Source: Kipferlia bialata (taxonomy: Eukaryota > Fornicata). Taken from it: a stretch of DNA of 33,829 nt. Positions within the stretch are counted from its first letter, which is position 1, and the number at the start of each line of letters is the position of its first letter. Positions 33,126 through 33,829 of the stretch are shown in pieces. Where the stretch lies: assembly GCA_003568945.1 (NCBI GenBank), contig BDIP01000053.1, forward strand, positions 1 through 33,829, given 5' to 3'. Below the pieces are notes generated by a model. That model saw only the letters and a program-made list of their open reading frames with translations. It did not search any database and had not been told where the DNA came from. A program made the translations under genes and the position numbers.

Positions 33126-33817
33126 ATGTCAGTATACTCTAATACCCTAGGTCATCAGCCCTGTGAGACTGAGAGGGTGCAACCTCTGTCCATGTCTCTC
33201 TCTCTCTCTTTCCATCCATATACATTCATATAAGTATACCCTTATATAAGGCACTCACCCCCTCCGAGACTGTGCAGTCTCTGTCCCTGTCTGGCAGTCA
33301 GAGTCTGGCACTCTCAAGGTCACTAGACAGGTAAATTGTGTGTATACTCTTAATATACTATTCATACATATACTGTGTATTTATAAATACATATGTATGT
33401 CATCTGTATTTTGTACAGTCAGAGCCTGGCACTATCTAGGTCACTCGACAGGTATGAGTGTACACTCACTTTCTATATATGTATTCTATAGGAATTGTTT
33501 CTGGACTGGTGCGAGTATACAATGCTGTTATGTATTACGATGTTCCATATTTGTGAGTGTCAGCGGAGTGTCACACTTCCCCTAGGCCCCTCTCCAGGTC
33601 CACCCGTACCAGGCCTCTATATATGTATGATCACATATTTGTATATACACTTTATATATATATAACTAATACCAGACCACTTTCTCGGTCCACTCCCACC
33701 CGTCCCAGACCCCGTGCACTTGTAACAGAGACAGAGGGGGAAAGGGAGAGAGAGACTCCGGTGACCAGGGGGCCTGACAGTCCACTCACCATGGACTCAC
33801 CAGTGCTAGGAACAAGG
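24894..33817 (+). CDS. Giant charged IQ/SR/RE-repeat protein, 43 exons, 3' partial
   Basis: I could join 43 exons in one frame (4,776 coding bases, 1,592 codons) from an ATG at 24894 to a donor at 33818, with no stop. Main exons: 24894-25437, 26032-26516, 26599-26754, 26846-27461, 27645-27927, 28296-28507, 28900-29149, 30081-30341, 32896-33049 and 33676-33817; many others are 12-110 bases. The N-terminus is acidic and Ser-rich. Next are DRSQYGRD repeats, then IQ-type helices (AAILCQSYLRG and FAAVTIQCAVRSFLYRRQ), which suggest calmodulin or myosin-light-chain binding. Long Arg/Glu single-helix stretches follow, then SR-like repeats (YRSPTRSPTR, SRSVSPTKK). I cannot name a family; a cytoskeletal scaffold is a guess. 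Many exons occur as tandem pairs (listed separately). Introns are TA-rich and donors mostly GTAT. Microexon borders are the least certain part. Confidence 0.7.
25546..25581. repeat. Poly-C tract in an intron
   Basis: Runs of 23, 1 and 12 C lie just after the donor of the second exon of the giant gene (25541). A 43-residue proline frame across it is an artefact. Unlike the other homopolymers here, the gene continues past it. Confidence 0.85.
25594..25681 (+). repeat. Duplicated exon start, giant gene exon 3
   Basis: GCCCAGTCCTCCAAGG occurs at 25594-25609 and 25666-25681, offset 72. The second copy follows a CCCAG acceptor and opens exon 3. The first has no acceptor and looks like a relic. Confidence 0.8.
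27910..28033 (+). repeat. Duplicated exon end and donor, giant gene exon 9
   Basis: TACTCGGAAACACACCAGGT occurs at 27910-27929 and 28014-28033, offset 104. The first copy is the end of exon 9 with its donor. The second lies in the following intron with an intact donor but no usable acceptor. Confidence 0.85.
28475..28624 (+). repeat. Tandem exon duplication, IQ-like helix
   Basis: The segment encoding AAILCQSYLR and its donor (28475-28510) recurs at 28589-28624, offset 114, with one change (Tyr to Cys). The copy forms a 30-base exon at 28592-28621 that keeps frame. Confidence 0.85.
29101..29260 (+). repeat. Tandem exon duplication, LAHRQGARVR unit
   Basis: 29101-29152 encodes LAHRQGARVRMVMQGE and 29209-29260 encodes LAHRQGARVRLVMRGE, offset 108. 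Of 16 codons, ten differ synonymously and two differ in amino acid. Both copies end in a donor. Confidence 0.9.
29539..29705 (+). repeat. Tandem exon duplication, VESVHALLGDTPSS unit
   Basis: 29539-29600 and 29644-29705 (offset 105) both encode CVESVHALLGDTPSSSE before a donor. The six base differences that I see in the shared exon are all synonymous. The second copy is a 51-base exon at 29653-29703. Confidence 0.9.
29755..29890 (+). repeat. Tandem exon duplication, AEDETPA unit
   Basis: CCCAG plus a segment encoding AEDETPA occurs at 29755-29790 and 29855-29890, offset 100. The first copy fits as a 30-base exon (29760-29789) only with a GC donor (CCCCAG|GCCATG). The second opens a 102-base exon. 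Confidence 0.8.
30460..30639 (+). repeat. Tandem exon duplication, KSRRVKFYKADYSK unit
   Basis: 30460-30506 and 30593-30639 (offset 133) both encode KSRRVKFYKADYSK before GTATGG. The only coding difference is CGG against AGG, both Arg. The introns after the two copies do not resemble each other. Confidence 0.9.
30744..31103 (+). repeat. Four-copy exon-intron array, VKSK unit
   Basis: The segment AGGTCAAGTC(C/A)AAGGTGT plus SQSIQS-type coding starts at 30744, 30857, 30963 and 31069, with periods of 113, 106 and 106 bp. Copies 2-4 also share the intron text, including ACATGTATATATATATACAC, so this part duplicated recently. Each of the first three copies fits as a 12-base exon encoding VKSK; the fourth opens a 107-base exon (31071-31177). 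Confidence 0.85.
31116..31316 (+). repeat. Tandem exon duplication, RERERALQRERK unit
   Basis: 31116-31180 and 31251-31316 (offset about 136) both encode DTDRERERALQRERK and the following RERVR with only synonymous Arg changes. The second copy fits as a 60-base exon at 31255-31314. Confidence 0.85.
31559..31692 (+). repeat. Tandem exon duplication, YRSPTRSPTR unit
   Basis: 31559-31590 and 31661-31692, offset 102, carry the same GGTCACC(A/C)ACAAG repeats ending in a donor. The second copy fits as a 24-base exon (31667-31690). Within each copy there is a further internal RSPT(S)R repeat. Confidence 0.8.
31783..31861 (+). repeat. Duplicated exon end and donor
   Basis: TGGCCAGTAGGTA at 31783-31795 (end of an SR-type exon) recurs at 31849-31861 in the following intron, offset 66, with no acceptor of its own. 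Confidence 0.7.
31887..31925. repeat. (TA)n microsatellite
   Basis: About 19 TA units in an intron of the giant gene. Shorter TA tracts recur in many of its introns, for example 33094-33118. Confidence 0.9.
32252..32317 (+). repeat. Duplicated exon end and donor
   Basis: AGGACAAAGGGTATGT occurs at 32252-32267 and 32302-32317, offset 50. The first copy is the end of a 51-base exon (32211-32261); the second is in the intron. Confidence 0.75.
32570..32735 (+). repeat. Tandem exon duplication, PSPVSV(N/T)DTDRE unit
   Basis: 32570-32630 and 32672-32735 (offset 102) encode PSPVSVNDTDREEESRIAR and PSPVSVTDTDRETDGSRIAR. The second copy has one extra codon. It lacks an acceptor at its left edge and fits only as a 27-base exon (32705-32731) using an internal AG, so it is partly relic. 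Confidence 0.8.
33295..33454 (+). repeat. Tandem exon duplication, SQSLALSRSLDR unit
   Basis: 33295-33333 and 33416-33454, offset 121, both encode SQSLALSRSLDR before a donor. The four base differences I see are all synonymous. The second copy is a 33-base exon at 33419-33451. Confidence 0.9.
33584..33712 (+). repeat. Tandem exon duplication, RPLSRSTRTR unit
   Basis: 33584-33617 and 33673-33712 (offset about 90) encode PLSRSTRTR and PLSRSTPTRPR. The first fits as a 27-base exon (33586-33612) with a GC donor (ACCAG|GCCTCT). The second opens the last exon in the window. Confidence 0.8.
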
Positions 33818-33829
33818 GTGTGTACACAT

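Noticed and set aside
28475-33712. CRISPR array or transposon-derived repeat array
   Set aside because: The repeats differ in sequence from pair to pair, are coding and in frame, and carry splice sites. There are no terminal repeats, no transposase and no constant repeat unit.
1-33829. Virus-derived or retroelement sequence
   Set aside because: I saw no reverse transcriptase, integrase, capsid or terminal-repeat signature anywhere in the window.

Overview
The window reads as nuclear DNA of an intron-dense, flagellated protist. The best fit is a free-living fornicate metamonad such as Kipferlia; that is inference, since no marker rRNA is present. Supporting signs are very short spliceosomal introns (mostly about 45-150 bp), a branch-point-like CTNAC motif almost touching the 3' splice site as known from Giardia and Trichomonas introns, an arginine-deiminase-pathway carbamate kinase, and several ciliary genes. 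I joined exons by hand, requiring GT(GC)/AG borders and an unbroken frame across every join.

Layout. 325-1169 (-): unrecognised helical protein with no visible 3' end. 1465-2272 (+): small coiled-coil protein. 2736-4108 (-): SPATA17-like IQ protein. 4309-6469 (+): WASP-family Arp2/3 activator. 7130-8098 (-): intronless carbamate kinase. 8412-9814 (+): BUD23 rRNA methyltransferase. 10112-10972 (+): intronless orphan. 11006-11848 (-): small TALE-type homeodomain protein. 11985-13103 (+): 2Fe-2S/FAD oxidoreductase that stops at a C37/G37 hairpin. 13864-17410 (-): kinesin-2 motor. 17639-19371 (+): pinin-like splicing-associated protein. 20092-21256 (-): WD40 protein resembling WDR82/Swd2. 21351-24593 (+): BBS7. 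24894-33817 (+, leaving the window): a 43-exon gene for a huge, charged, IQ- and SR/RE-rich protein.

The genes are packed head-to-head and tail-to-tail with 100-700 bp between them. Kinesin-2, BBS7 and SPATA17 point to an IFT/BBSome cilium. The WASP homologue points to branched actin. BUD23, the pinin-like and the WDR82-like proteins are housekeeping RNA and chromatin functions.

The most striking signal is in the last gene and, as relics, in the WASP and kinesin genes. Short exons with their splice sites have been tandemly duplicated about every 50-135 bp. In the last gene the copies stay in frame and several differ almost only at synonymous sites, while the introns between them have become TA-rich and unalike. 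This looks like an active exon-duplication and intron-gain process. Several genes also lose their ends exactly at long G/C homopolymers, which may mark assembly breaks.
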